NCBI GenBank assembly: GCA_012960925.1
Contig: DUAG01000042.1
Location: 38,070-102,069, forward strand
Reading direction: 5' to 3'
From: Candidatus Manganitrophaceae bacterium
GTDB taxonomy: Bacteria; Nitrospirota; Nitrospiria; SBBL01; JAADHI01
Length of the DNA: 64,000 nucleotides
Under the pieces are notes generated by a model that was given only the letters and a program-made list of their open reading frames with translations, made no database searches and was not told the DNA's origin. How positions within the stretch are numbered: position 1 is the first letter of the stretch; each line of letters starts with the position of its first letter. Shown here piece by piece: positions 55,483-64,000 of this stretch. The translations under genes and the position numbers were made by a program.

Positions 55483-56919
55483 GTGTCTCTGATACGATCT
55501 GCCCTTCTCTTTCTCCTGGTCTTCCTCCTGAGTTGTGCCGGGGGGAGACCTCATCGTAATCCTGAGACCATTTCAAAACCCCCGCAAGTCACTTCCGAGG
55601 ATCAAGCACTGGGTGAAGATCCTGATCCGAAAAAAGCCCTTGGGAAAAAATTTCTTCAGGCAGCAAGAAAAGAATTTACCTTTGTCAAAGAACCCGAAAT
55701 TGTGACAACAGTAAACCAGGTGGGGGAGAAAATCCTTAAAGCCATTGGAGAAGACCCTTCTGACTATCACTTCCTAATCGTAAAACAGAACCAGGCCAAC
55801 GCCTTTGCCATCCCGGGTGGTTATATTTTTATATTTGATGGTTTGCTCAATAAACTCGGCAGTATTGACGCCCTGGCCGGGGTACTCGCCCACGAAATCG
55901 CCCATGTCACACGAGACCACCACTTTAAAGATGCAAAAAAGATGGGGGCTATTGACCTGGCTACCATGGCTGCTGTCATCGGGGCGGTTCTTGCGGGAAA
56001 AGGAGAAGCGGCCGCCAGCGTCATCGCACCGGCCGCAAATATCACATTTAAGCTCGGTTTCAGCCGAAAGAATGAAGAGGAGGCCGATTTTTTCGCCATC
56101 AAATACCTTCAGAAGACTGGATATCATCCAGCGGGCTTGTCTGATTTTTTCAAAACCCTTGCTTTCTACAAACGGTTTTCCGGCGCACCCATTCCAGCCT
56201 ATCTCTCGACACATCCCGGCGTCGATGATCGACGCGCCAAGGTGGATGCCTTTCTCCAAAATCGTTCATTAGGGAGAAGGAGCCAGGGAGCCGGGATTCA
56301 AGATTGGGGGCGACTCCTGACGATCTTACGGGCAGGGGAAGGGGCAGAGATGGATCTCTCGGCCCCTCCTTTGGGACAGGAGAAGGGTCCCCTGAGCGAG
56401 GAGAGACAGCATTACCTCTCCGGCCTTTTTGCCCTGAAATCCGGGCGGTTCAAAAAAGCCGTACGTGAATACCAGGAGGCGCTCCGGCTCCATCCGGATC
56501 ATCCGCTGTACTATGCGGATCTTACCCAGGTTTATACGGGGCTGGGGCAGGCCGATCGGGCAAAAGAAGCGGCCTTGAAGAGTCTTCAACTTTCGGAAAA
56601 AGAGGCGGCGCCGCATGCCGTTCTCGGAATGATTTCACAGGCCGAGGAACACCACCTTGAAGCGATTGAACATCTTAAATTGGCACAGGCGCGCTCCCCC
56701 AATGATCCTGTTCTTCACCTTCAACTGGCCCAATCTTTCCGCGCACTATCGCTGCCTGCAGAGGAACATTTTCACCTGGGCCGGTATTACCGCCTTGATC
56801 TTGAGCCTGAGAAGGCGCTTCGTCAGCTGAATAAGGCCCGCCTCAAGAGTGAAAAGGGCAGCCCCTTGATGCAATCCATCAAGAGAGAGATAGAAGAAAT
56901 AAAAAGGGAAGGGATATAG
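55483..56919 (+). CDS. M48 metalloprotease lipoprotein with TPR domain (BepA-like)
   Basis: A 478-residue protein. The lipobox LLSC sets Cys18 as lipidated. The zinc site is H137-E-I-A-H141 in LAHEIAHVTRDHH, with a third ligand Glu near 205 in NEEEADFFAI. The C-terminal region from about 300 is a TPR array (KSGRFKKAVREYQEAL, YTGLGQADRAKEAAL). This architecture is that of BepA/YfgC, which assists and quality-controls outer-membrane protein assembly. GTG start with GAAAGGG upstream. Confidence 0.88.
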   Translation: MSLIRSALLFLLVFLLSCAGGRPHRNPETISKPPQVTSEDQALGEDPDPKKALGKKFLQAARKEFTFVKEPEIVTTVNQVGEKILKAIGEDPSDYHFLIVKQNQANAFAIPGGYIFIFDGLLNKLGSIDALAGVLAHEIAHVTRDHHFKDAKKMGAIDLATMAAVIGAVLAGKGEAAASVIAPAANITFKLGFSRKNEEEADFFAIKYLQKTGYHPAGLSDFFKTLAFYKRFSGAPIPAYLSTHPGVDDRRAKVDAFLQNRSLGRRSQGAGIQDWGRLLTILRAGEGAEMDLSAPPLGQEKGPLSEERQHYLSGLFALKSGRFKKAVREYQEALRLHPDHPLYYADLTQVYTGLGQADRAKEAALKSLQLSEKEAAPHAVLGMISQAEEHHLEAIEHLKLAQARSPNDPVLHLQLAQSFRALSLPAEEHFHLGRYYRLDLEPEKALRQLNKARLKSEKGSPLMQSIKREIEEIKREGI

Positions 56920-57089
56920 TTCCTTGTTTTCCGATAGACACGCCCGGGAAAGTCCAGACTTGCCGATCACGAACATTATGCTAAACTATTCTCATAAAGT
57001 CTAAGCAATCCAAACCTCCTTCTCCTCCCCCTGCATCGTCCTCACTCCGGGATAAGAGGATCGGAGATTCATCCTCAAGGGAAATCATC

Positions 57090-58142
57090 ATGCCACAAAT
57101 TGACACGCTTTTTAAAGCCTTGAAAGAGAAGGGGGCCTCCGACCTCCACCTGTCCCCGGGGACCCCCCCCCTGATGCGGACTCAGGGGGACTTGGCTCCG
57201 CTCATGGAACAAAAAACGACGCATACGGGCAACAAGACGATTATTTATGAAATTATGAGCGATGCCCAGAAAAAGAAGTTTGATGCGGAGCACGATATTG
57301 ACTTCGCCTATGAAGTCCCAAGTCTACAGGCACGCTTCCGGGCCAATATTTTTTATAGCCGCCTTGGTATCAGTGCGGTCTTTCGGATGATTCCAGGGAA
57401 AATATTAACGGTAGAAGAGCTCGGCCTTCCCGCCAGCGTCTTAAAGTTTACCGATTTAAATAAGGGGCTGGTCTTGGTCACGGGAGCGACGGGAAGCGGA
57501 AAATCAACCACGCTCGCCGCGATGATCGATCACATCAACAAGACGAGGAAAGAACATATCCTTACGATAGAAGACCCGGTCGAGTTTGTGCACACCAGTA
57601 AGAGCTGCCTCATCAACCAGCGAGAGGTGGGACGACATACGCGGTCTTTTGCCTCAGCCTTGCGCGCATCACTGCGGGAAGATCCCGATATCATTTTGGT
57701 CGGTGAGATGCGGGATCTTGAGACCATTGAACTTGCCATTACCGCTGCGGAAACCGGCCACCTGGTCTTTGGAACGCTCCATACAAGCAGCGCGGCAAAA
57801 ACCGTTGACCGGATCATCAATGTTTTCCCGACAGAACAGCAAGAGCAAATTCGAGCCATGCTGGCGGAATCGCTCAGAGGGGTCATCGCACAGCAACTGC
57901 TGAAAACCATTAATGGTAAACGCTGTGCCGCCTTGGAAATCTTATCGGTCACCACGGCCGCTTCAAACCTCATCCGGGAAGGAAAAACCTTCCAGATCCC
58001 TTCCGTCATCCAAACAGGAAAAGGGGAAGGAATGCAGTCGATGGATCAGGCGCTTCAGGCCTTGGTTGCGGCAAAAAAAGTCACGGTGAATGAAGCACGC
58101 AAGTATGCAGTCAATAAGGGTCTCTTTCCAGTGACCCCCTAG
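57090..58142 (+). CDS. pilT: Twitching motility ATPase PilT
   Basis: Hexameric retraction ATPase of type IV pili, 350 residues. Walker A GATGSGKST is near 132-140, the Asp box and Walker B DPDIILVGEMRD are present, and the His box GTLHTSSAAKTVDR follows. The PilT hallmark AIRAGE-like segment is present as AITAAETGHL. It starts after ATCATC with a weak ribosome-binding site. A small partner gene follows 11 nt later. No other pil genes are in the window. Confidence 0.93.
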   Translation: MPQIDTLFKALKEKGASDLHLSPGTPPLMRTQGDLAPLMEQKTTHTGNKTIIYEIMSDAQKKKFDAEHDIDFAYEVPSLQARFRANIFYSRLGISAVFRMIPGKILTVEELGLPASVLKFTDLNKGLVLVTGATGSGKSTTLAAMIDHINKTRKEHILTIEDPVEFVHTSKSCLINQREVGRHTRSFASALRASLREDPDIILVGEMRDLETIELAITAAETGHLVFGTLHTSSAAKTVDRIINVFPTEQQEQIRAMLAESLRGVIAQQLLKTINGKRCAALEILSVTTAASNLIREGKTFQIPSVIQTGKGEGMQSMDQALQALVAAKKVTVNEARKYAVNKGLFPVTP

Positions 58143-58153
58143 GAGATGGCACC

Positions 58154-58579
58154 GTGAATGAACAATGGATTGAAAAGAAGACTCAGCGGGTTAATATCTC
58201 ACTTGCGGATGGAAGCGGCATTGAAGGAGAGGTCTTTCTCCTGTCCGAAACGATTGCTGATATCCTCAACGGAGAGCACACCTTTATCCCGGTAAAGACA
58301 TCGACAGGGGTCCTGCTCCTGAATCGCTCACAGATCGTTTCAGTCACGATCCAGGCTCCAGGGGAACAGGATGAACTGATTACATTGGGAAATCAATATA
58401 CCATCCAACTGACCATGGTTAATGGCAAAGAGATGAAAGGGGACATCTATGCAAATCTCCCGAATAATTCTTCCCGGGTTAAGGATTTCCTCGATCAACC
58501 ACTCTCCTTTCTCCCCCTTTATCAACCGGGATTAGTTGTTTATTTCAATAAGAAGTTCATTCTTTCCGTACACGACTAA
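58154..58579 (+). CDS. PilT-linked protein with duplicated domain
   Basis: A 141-residue protein following pilT by 11 nt. It appears to consist of two similar halves: residues about 14-64 (ISLADGSGIEGEVFLLSETI then FIPVKTSTGVLLLNRSQIVS) and about 86-138 (LTMVNGKEMKGDIYANLPNN then FLPLYQPGLVVYFNKKFILS). Each half alternates a short beta motif with G-x-[ML]-G and a final hydrophobic strand. Predicted soluble, cytoplasmic. GTG start. A role in pilus retraction is inferred from position only. Confidence 0.68.
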   Translation: MNEQWIEKKTQRVNISLADGSGIEGEVFLLSETIADILNGEHTFIPVKTSTGVLLLNRSQIVSVTIQAPGEQDELITLGNQYTIQLTMVNGKEMKGDIYANLPNNSSRVKDFLDQPLSFLPLYQPGLVVYFNKKFILSVHD

Positions 58580-58697
58580 ACCTCCTCCCAGAAACAGCCA
58601 CAAACGTCCGCAGACCTTGCGGCAGTGGATCTCTTTCCTGTAAAGTACATCACCAAGGAACATCCTTTTATAAGACAGGCAGACTTTCTAGAAAATC

Positions 58698-59282
58698 ATG
58701 GCCATGGGAATCATCAACAAAGACCTTCTCCCGGGAAATGACTGCTTTGGTTGCGGACATGACAATGCAGCAGGGCTGAAGATCGAGGTTTTCCGAGACC
58801 CAGAAAACAGCAATCAGCTCCTCGGGAGATTTCAGACATCAAGAAAAACCATCGGGTTCCCTGGCATCACGCATGGAGGGGCCATCTACACGGCCATGGA
58901 CTGCCTCGCTTCCTGGGTGCCAACAATATTACGAAGTGAAATCAAGGCCGCCTGGGTACTCCGTTCGGCAAATATCAAGTACCTTCGACCGGCACGGGAA
59001 GGGATTCAGATATCGCTCTCTGGATCGATCGTCCAGGAGGGAAAGAAGGGGAAACCCCTGGTCGTTCAGATCAGGGCCTGTAATGCGAAAGGGGACCGAC
59101 TCGCGGAAGGACAATTTAAGGTGGTTCCTCTCTCGATGGAAAGGTTCAAGGAGATTGCGGGGATCGACCAACTTCCGGAAAACTGGAAGGTTCTTCTTTC
59201 GGATGGAGAACCCCCACCTCTGTCCAGGGACCCAGTGTATCCCGTTGACTCATTAGAAAATGTTACCGAAGGAAGGGATTAA
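58698..59282 (+). CDS. Hot-dog fold thioesterase family protein
   Basis: A 194-residue protein with the PaaI/acyl-CoA thioesterase style N terminus NDCFGCGHDNAAGLKIE and the hot-dog helix THGGAIYTAMDCLASW. It would hydrolyse an acyl-CoA of unknown chain. The C terminus (about 150-194) is an extra unconserved segment. ATG start, no strong ribosome-binding site. It stands alone with a promoter-bearing spacer behind it. Confidence 0.82.
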   Translation: MAMGIINKDLLPGNDCFGCGHDNAAGLKIEVFRDPENSNQLLGRFQTSRKTIGFPGITHGGAIYTAMDCLASWVPTILRSEIKAAWVLRSANIKYLRPAREGIQISLSGSIVQEGKKGKPLVVQIRACNAKGDRLAEGQFKVVPLSMERFKEIAGIDQLPENWKVLLSDGEPPPLSRDPVYPVDSLENVTEGRD

Positions 59283-59291
59283 AAAAGGATC

Positions 59292-59320
59292 TTGACAAAT
59301 ATATATCGTTACAATAAGAT
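59292..59320 (+). promoter_or_regulatory. Sigma70-type promoter
   Basis: TTGACA (59292-59297), 17-nt A/T-rich spacer, TAAGAT (59315-59320). The next start codon is 171 nt downstream, leaving a leader of about 160 nt that contains AAGGAGATG-like sequence before ATG. Confidence 0.6.
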
Positions 59321-59490
59321 AATCGCGCTTCGCCCCTCGCGCTTTGCGTCGTGTTTCTGAAGGTGCCATGGTACATCACTTATGAGTGCATTTAGAGACT
59401 TTTATATAGAGAAGAAGAAACTTGGATAAGTAAAGGGGCTTACCTATTGACTTCTTTTAATTCAGGACAGCAAAATAAGGAGATGAACAG

Positions 59491-60342
59491 ATGAGTAAGT
59501 TGTTTAAACTGGTTGGTTTATCAATCGCTTACAGTATGTTGTCGGCAACACTCGTGTTTGCCGCTGCGTACTCAGAGGGATCTGTCAGCAACGGCGGATC
59601 GATATCGGGGAAGATTTCCTTCAAAGGGGCAGTCCCCGCACCTAAGGAGTTTCCGATTGGCAAGTTTCCGCAGGCGGAGTTTTGCGCAAAAGTGGACAGT
59701 AAAGACGGAACGCGGTTTCGCGAAGATGTCAAGGTGAAGGACGGCGGACTCGGTGATGTCGTGGTTTATATTGAAAAAATCGCGAAGGGAAAGGCCTTCA
59801 ACGCGGCTGATCTGCAAATGAAGATCGTTGCGGATAACTGCCGCTTCCTCGTTGCCGAGGGACAAGGTCCTTCCCGGATGGTGACGGTGGTTCTGAATGC
59901 CAAGAAGACCGGGAAAAAATCGGTCATCATGGTGAAAAATCTGGATTCCGATCCGAGTAGCCCAAAGACAGCCGGAGGAATCCTCCACAACCCGCATGGC
60001 TATGATGTCAAAGGTGTCCTCCGGAAAACAGTCTTCAACAAGCCCGTTCCGAAACTGAATCAGGAGATCACGATCAAGGTGAAGAAAACCTGGTTCAAGA
60101 AGAAAGACACCTTCCATCTGATTGAGTGCGACCAGCACAACTACATGAATGTCTGGGCGTTGCCGATTCGCAATCCCTACTATGCGATCGTCAATGCAGA
60201 TGGGACTTACAAGATTGGGGACATTCCTGCTGGAAAATATGAGCTCAAGGCCTTTCATCCGGCCCTTGGCTTCAAGAAGCAGACGATTACCGTATCAGGC
60301 GGTGCGGATGCTGCGGGTAACTTTGAATTTGCAAAAAAATAA
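59491..60342 (+). CDS. Secreted protein with cupredoxin-like and carboxypeptidase-regulatory features
   Basis: A 283-residue protein with a signal peptide (cleavage after FAAA near residue 25). A beta-sandwich N-terminal part contains KGAVPAPKEFP. The motif ECDQHNYMNVWALPIRNPYY and HNPHGYD provide Cys and His like those of plastocyanin-type proteins, followed by a CarboxypepD_reg-like segment (GTYKIGDIPAGKYELKAFHP). The combination is typical of multi-domain cupredoxin-like periplasmic proteins; copper binding is not proven. AAGGAG lies just before ATG. Confidence 0.75.
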   Translation: MSKLFKLVGLSIAYSMLSATLVFAAAYSEGSVSNGGSISGKISFKGAVPAPKEFPIGKFPQAEFCAKVDSKDGTRFREDVKVKDGGLGDVVVYIEKIAKGKAFNAADLQMKIVADNCRFLVAEGQGPSRMVTVVLNAKKTGKKSVIMVKNLDSDPSSPKTAGGILHNPHGYDVKGVLRKTVFNKPVPKLNQEITIKVKKTWFKKKDTFHLIECDQHNYMNVWALPIRNPYYAIVNADGTYKIGDIPAGKYELKAFHPALGFKKQTITVSGGADAAGNFEFAKK

Positions 60343-60355
60343 GCGCCTGTTGTTG

Positions 60356-60392
60356 AAAAAGGGGAGCGCATTTAAGCGCTCCCCTTTTTTTT
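60356..60392. terminator. Strong bidirectional terminator
   Basis: GGGGAGCGC and GCGCTCCCC form a 9-bp perfect stem with an ATTTAA loop, flanked by AAAAA on one side and TTTTTTTT on the other. It can stop both the plus-strand gene before it and the minus-strand fusion gene after it. Confidence 0.95.
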
Positions 60393-60424
60393 GTGCCCTG
60401 GTTTCTTGTTAATCCGGAAGCTTC

Positions 60425-62950
60425 CTAGCAACAGCCTCCCGGTTCACAGCACGCTTCATCGTTTGATGTATCAGATACAGATATATCGGACGCGTCAGGC
60501 GAGGACTCCCTCACCACAAAGGCCTCTCCCTGAGTGACGACAAAGGAAGATTTATAAGGGGCCTGCTGAAGTTTGGCCGCCGTATCTGTGCAGACCTCGA
60601 CCTCCTGGTCTCTTGGAAAGAGGTGCCCCTCTTCATCGATGACGGCCTGCATCGGTCCCAGATATACCGCCTTCTGGCCGATATGGGTACACCCCGCCTT
60701 TTTCTCGAATTTGTAACCCCGAATGACTACGGAATAAAAGCGGTATCCCTCGACCTCCTTCCAGAGATCTTTCTTGATAATCGAAAGTCCATAAAAACCG
60801 GCCCGCTCCAGATTGGCCAGGTATTCCTCTTCGGTCAGCGCCCCGGAAACACACTCCCCCCACAATCGGGGATTGGCCTTCATTCCCTCTGGGACCGGTT
60901 TTTCCGAGATGGTATCGGAAATGACAATGCGCCCGAAGTCTTTTAATACCCGCCAGATCTCAATGAAGACCCGTTTTTTATCGGGAGAAAGGTTGATCAC
61001 GCAGTTGGAGGTGATCAGATCGGCAAACTGATCGGGCAGAGGGATCTCTTCAAGGTAGCCCTTTTTAAATTCGATATTCTCATACCCAAGATTTGCGACC
61101 ACCTTTTCTTTTGCCTCATGCGCTTTTTTCAGCATCCGATCGGTCATGTCAATTCCGACCACCTGACCCTCGGGTCCCACCTTTTTTGCGGCGATAAAAC
61201 AGTCGATTCCACCGCCTGATCCAAGATCAACCATCACCTCTCCAGTCTGTATCCCTGCAAGACCGATCGGGCTTCCGCAGCCATAGGAAATTTCCAGAAC
61301 CTCTTTCGGAATATGGTCACAGTCCTCCGTTGGGTATCCCTCGGGGCAGCAGAGTTCGGGCTGGGGGGATTCGGCGGCATCCCCGTAGAAATCACTGACC
61401 ACACGCCTTGAATAGTCGAGATCGACGGATAAAACACAGGCCGATCGGGAAAGCGCCACTTCAAAGCCGTCGCGGGAGGAAGAACCGGGGGGGGCATCGT
61501 CCCGAATGGCGCCTTCTCCCATTACCGCAAAGAGGATCGGCCGGTCATAGCCGGAGGGTGTTTTCTGGCGCGACCCTTCTTCGGCAAGGGTAGAGAGGAC
61601 CTCCAGTATCCATTTTTCATTAAAATCCGAAAAGGGATCTTCTCCCATCACTTGTTTGCTATAAAGAAAGGAGTGCTCCAGGTCCCCACCGCCGCAGAGA
61701 TACTTGAGATAGCAGTCCTTGCATTTGGCCTTTCTCTGTACCGTGCCCTTTCGGATTTCAAGTGCGACTGGGGATGTCCTCCAGATATTTTCAAGTGAAT
61801 CTTCCACGGGGTTTCCCATCTTCAATGAAGGGATTCCTGCCAGGGCCGCCGAGGGATAGACTTGACCGTCGGCATAAACACAAAGTGACTCGTAGGCGGT
61901 ATTTGAAAGATCGGATTTTACGCCGGCCCGTCCCATTAGCCGGTCTTTGAGAGAATCGAGGTTGTCAAAGGTCATCCCGGCTTGTTCTGTCGCCCGTCTG
62001 ACCTTGATGAATGCCTCCAGCAATGACGCAGCAGTGGGAGAGGAGAGTGCCTCCGAATCAAGGCCTCTCCCGCGATGATGGCTCAGCAAAAGATGGATAT
62101 TTTTAATCCCGAGTGAGGAGGCAAGGTGGACCATCTCTGTTAAAGCAGAGATATTGGATCGGTTGACAACCGTCGTCAGGGTAGGAGAAAACCCCAGGCC
62201 GATCGCCTCCTTAATACCGCGAACGGCGGCATCAAAGGTCCCTTTCCCCCGAATCGGATCATTGATTCCCGCGGTGGGACCATCCAGACTGATCTGTAGT
62301 TTCAAGCGAAGGGGATCATAGCCAGCCAGGCGCTTTAACTTCTCACCGCGAAAGAGCATGGCATTCGTCAGGATAATCAACTCCGTTTTTGTCTCGGGAG
62401 GCAGAATTCGGTCAATCAGGTCAAAGATATCGTCGCGAAGAAAAGGCTCCCCTCCGGTGATGTAGAATCGGGTCACGCCCAGCGCTCGCCCCTGATCAAT
62501 TGTTTTGTACCAGAATTCCGTCCCCTCCCCTGGAAGGCCGCTTGGAGAAGAATCGACCAGGCAATGAGCACAGGAGAGGTTGCAGGCGTTGGTCACATGG
62601 AGCCAGAGGTCTGAAAGATGGTCAAGCTTCAGTACTTCTCCCCTTCCGGGGTAGGGGGCACGGTGGAAGGGCTGCGTGGAAATAAAACCGCTCCGAAGGG
62701 CATCCTGCAGAAATGTCCGGCAATGCAGCCAGCCCTTCGTCCAATCCACTCTTTCTTCCCGGCAATACCGGGCAACGATCTCGGTAAAGTTTCTCCCATC
62801 AAGGGACCTCATCAGATCTGCGCCACGAGCGTCCGTCGCAATCCAATGGGGTTCCTCCGGATCAATCAGGACGTTCAGCCCATGACTGGAATGCTCCTGG
62901 TAAACCGGAGCGAAGAATCGGCTCTTTTCTTCAAAATGAACAGAGATCAT
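60425..62950 (-). CDS. PqqD-like/radical SAM/SPASM/ArsM-like methyltransferase fusion
   Basis: An 841-residue protein. Order: an N-terminal PqqD-like domain (about 15-95), a radical SAM core with Cys123, Cys127, Cys130 (TNACNLSCAHC), SPASM-type cysteines (Cys357, Cys410, Cys413, Cys419), a linker, then a class I SAM methyltransferase from about 525 (SAM motif VDLGSGGG near 574-581). The methyltransferase keeps the arsenite methyltransferase cysteines: YGCGSPIG (Cys558), SNCVINLS (Cys650) and GECVSGALTE (Cys700). The C terminus ends CCEPGGCC. ATG 62950 is chosen for GGAG 6 nt upstream. It suggests peptide-like or arsenic-related chemistry combining radical modification and methylation. No peptide precursor or ars gene is visible. 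Confidence 0.85.
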   Translation of the reverse strand: MISVHFEEKSRFFAPVYQEHSSHGLNVLIDPEEPHWIATDARGADLMRSLDGRNFTEIVARYCREERVDWTKGWLHCRTFLQDALRSGFISTQPFHRAPYPGRGEVLKLDHLSDLWLHVTNACNLSCAHCLVDSSPSGLPGEGTEFWYKTIDQGRALGVTRFYITGGEPFLRDDIFDLIDRILPPETKTELIILTNAMLFRGEKLKRLAGYDPLRLKLQISLDGPTAGINDPIRGKGTFDAAVRGIKEAIGLGFSPTLTTVVNRSNISALTEMVHLASSLGIKNIHLLLSHHRGRGLDSEALSSPTAASLLEAFIKVRRATEQAGMTFDNLDSLKDRLMGRAGVKSDLSNTAYESLCVYADGQVYPSAALAGIPSLKMGNPVEDSLENIWRTSPVALEIRKGTVQRKAKCKDCYLKYLCGGGDLEHSFLYSKQVMGEDPFSDFNEKWILEVLSTLAEEGSRQKTPSGYDRPILFAVMGEGAIRDDAPPGSSSRDGFEVALSRSACVLSVDLDYSRRVVSDFYGDAAESPQPELCCPEGYPTEDCDHIPKEVLEISYGCGSPIGLAGIQTGEVMVDLGSGGGIDCFIAAKKVGPEGQVVGIDMTDRMLKKAHEAKEKVVANLGYENIEFKKGYLEEIPLPDQFADLITSNCVINLSPDKKRVFIEIWRVLKDFGRIVISDTISEKPVPEGMKANPRLWGECVSGALTEEEYLANLERAGFYGLSIIKKDLWKEVEGYRFYSVVIRGYKFEKKAGCTHIGQKAVYLGPMQAVIDEEGHLFPRDQEVEVCTDTAAKLQQAPYKSSFVVTQGEAFVVRESSPDASDISVSDTSNDEACCEPGGCC

Positions 62951-63134
62951 ACCTGACTCCAATCGTTGTTATTATGATCGTAACCCATGAATTCTATGAT
63001 AGTTTTCCGGTAAAAAATGTATCCTACCATACAAACACATATTGTAGGATGCACCACCCTTTCTGGGTTTGATTTTTGGGTTCCCCCCTCTTCATTATTG
63101 ATTTATCCCCGCGCTTGAACTATCATCCCTCTCT

Positions 63135-63521
63135 ATGCTCAAAAGCAAGATATGGTATCTCAAAAAGATCAGGCTTCTCAAAAAAATGACCCTGGAAGAG
63201 ATGAAGAAATTGGATCGAATTACCCGAATGGAATCGGTAAAGACCCCCCCCATCTTTTTCCCTGGTGACCCAAGCCAGCAAGTCTATCTCTTAAAAGAAG
63301 GACGTGTCAAGATTTCTCGAGTTTCAGAGGATGGACGGGAGGTGACAATCGCCCTTCTGGAACCGGGGGAGATTTTCGGAGAGCTCGAAGTCCTGGACGA
63401 CAGCCAGATCTGCATCATCAATAAAGAACGTTTCCTGTCCATGGTCCGGAAAAAACCCGAATTCTCCTTTCGCTTGACAAAATTGATCGGTCTTCGTCCT
63501 TCTCAAGCCGGATCTTTTTGA
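63135..63521 (+). CDS. CRP-type cyclic-nucleotide-binding domain without HTH
   Basis: A 128-residue protein. It starts with the helical N terminus and cNMP-binding beta roll of CRP/FNR regulators (FFPGDPSQQVYLLKEGRVKI, ALLEPGEIFGELEVL). The loop between GEIFGEL and DSQICII is shorter than usual by about 13 residues, and no DNA-binding winged helix follows; the frame ends with LRPSQAGSF. It is either a truncated gene or a stand-alone sensor domain. Repeat R3 copy b lies 75 nt downstream. Confidence 0.65.
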   Translation: MLKSKIWYLKKIRLLKKMTLEEMKKLDRITRMESVKTPPIFFPGDPSQQVYLLKEGRVKISRVSEDGREVTIALLEPGEIFGELEVLDDSQICIINKERFLSMVRKKPEFSFRLTKLIGLRPSQAGSF

Positions 63522-63595
63522 GAAAGCGGCTCAATCCTCACTGAATAGGGGATCATGGGGGACCTTTTTTCAACTCGATACTCTTCGGATGATCT

Positions 63596-63759
63596 TAGAG
63601 TCTGTCGAAGAAATAAAGGATGTACTGCGGTGACGGCGAATAGGCCCTTTTTCAGGTTATTATCGTTAGATCGCGGTGCTATTCGACTCAAATCATCTAA
63701 AAACTTGTTTCTATTTTCCATTCACTTCGCGACGACCCTATCTCTCCGACAGACTCCTA
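63596..63759 (+). repeat. Dispersed repeat R3, copy b
   Basis: A 164-bp element with terminal inverted repeats TTAGAGTCTGTCGAAGA and TCTCCGACAGACTCCTA. It shares TGACGGCGAATAGGCCC, TTTTTCAGGTTAT and GCGGTGCTATTCGACTC with copy a, plus an extra 40-bp segment. The remaining 240 nt to the window end show no gene. Confidence 0.8.
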
Positions 63760-64000
63760 GAGGAAGAGGTTGCGCCCTCGTTGTTCCGTAGCCCTGACTA
63801 CATTTTTCTTATTAAAAAAACCTCATACTACATAATGTTTATACAACCTGTTCTCTTCATCCGGGGGGTATCTCCATGCGACCGCCCGCTATGGAAGGGT
63901 TCACTTGACTCAATATCGGCATGAGTTATAACTGAAAGTGGTGTATTGAGTACTTGAAAAAAGCGGCGTATCTGGTTGATTTGAAACTGCGAATGAATCA

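Noticed and set aside
63676..63924. Small frame across repeat R3-b
   Set aside because: It starts inside a conserved non-coding repeat, lacks a ribosome-binding site and has no recognisable content.

Overview
The window is a chromosomal segment of a free-living, diderm, probably aerobic bacterium. No rRNA or other direct marker is present. The gene mix (bacterial PolB2-type polymerase, exosortase-associated TIGR04073 protein, ClpC with two TrpRS-era housekeeping blocks, DUF3179/DUF3047 proteins, PilT followed by a small conserved partner, ArsM-like fusion) reminds me of Nitrospirota and neighbouring lineages; this is an inference from gene content only.

Layout. 1-3.6 kb: end of aroQ, then efp, accB, accC and thiE. 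3.6-6.9 kb: a biotin block on the minus strand (bioF, an SDR reductase, bioD) interrupted and flanked by copies of a dispersed fold-back repeat. 7.1-11.7 kb: clpC, a TPR membrane protein and tsaD. 11.7-16.5 kb: a complete phosphate uptake operon pstSCAB-phoU with a candidate Pho operator. 16.5-18.9 kb: poorly conserved small genes, two of them broken. 18.9-22.8 kb: a radical SAM protein, peroxiredoxin plus a Cys-rich partner, trpS. 22.9-29.2 kb: ion transport (ClC channel with CBS domains, TrkH, TrkA, SLC13-type carrier). 29.3-33.5 kb: rpsB-tsf-pyrH-frr with alr. 33.7-36.3 kb: Nudix hydrolase, haem-oxygenase-like iron enzyme, exosortase-associated protein. 36.9-40.2 kb: a three-gene cassette of a RecA-fold protein without a P-loop, a small protein and a B-family DNA polymerase with altered motifs. 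40.2-50.2 kb: redox and metal-related genes, a PD-(D/E)XK nuclease, one tRNA-Leu. 50.2-53.5 kb: a zone of decay containing a chimeric response-regulator junction and a frameshifted HD-GYP gene, next to a DUF3179 gene with an in-frame stop. 53.6-60.4 kb: pyrF, lipoproteins, an M48 protease, pilT and partner, thioesterase, a secreted copper-protein-like product. 60.4-64 kb: a large PqqD/radical SAM/SPASM/ArsM-like fusion and a CRP-type sensor lacking its DNA-binding domain.

The most distinctive signals are: (1) the PolB cassette, which looks like a translesion-repair module organised like ImuA-ImuB-DnaE2 but built on a different polymerase family; (2) the 841-residue radical SAM-methyltransferase fusion with a double-cysteine tail; (3) at least three families of short, non-coding, palindromic repeats with terminal inverted repeats, several of which end exactly on stop codons of neighbouring genes, one of which sits between the Pho operator and pstS; and (4) a run of recently broken genes (nonsense, frameshift, fusion). 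Start codons were adjusted to the best ribosome-binding site where that changes the protein.
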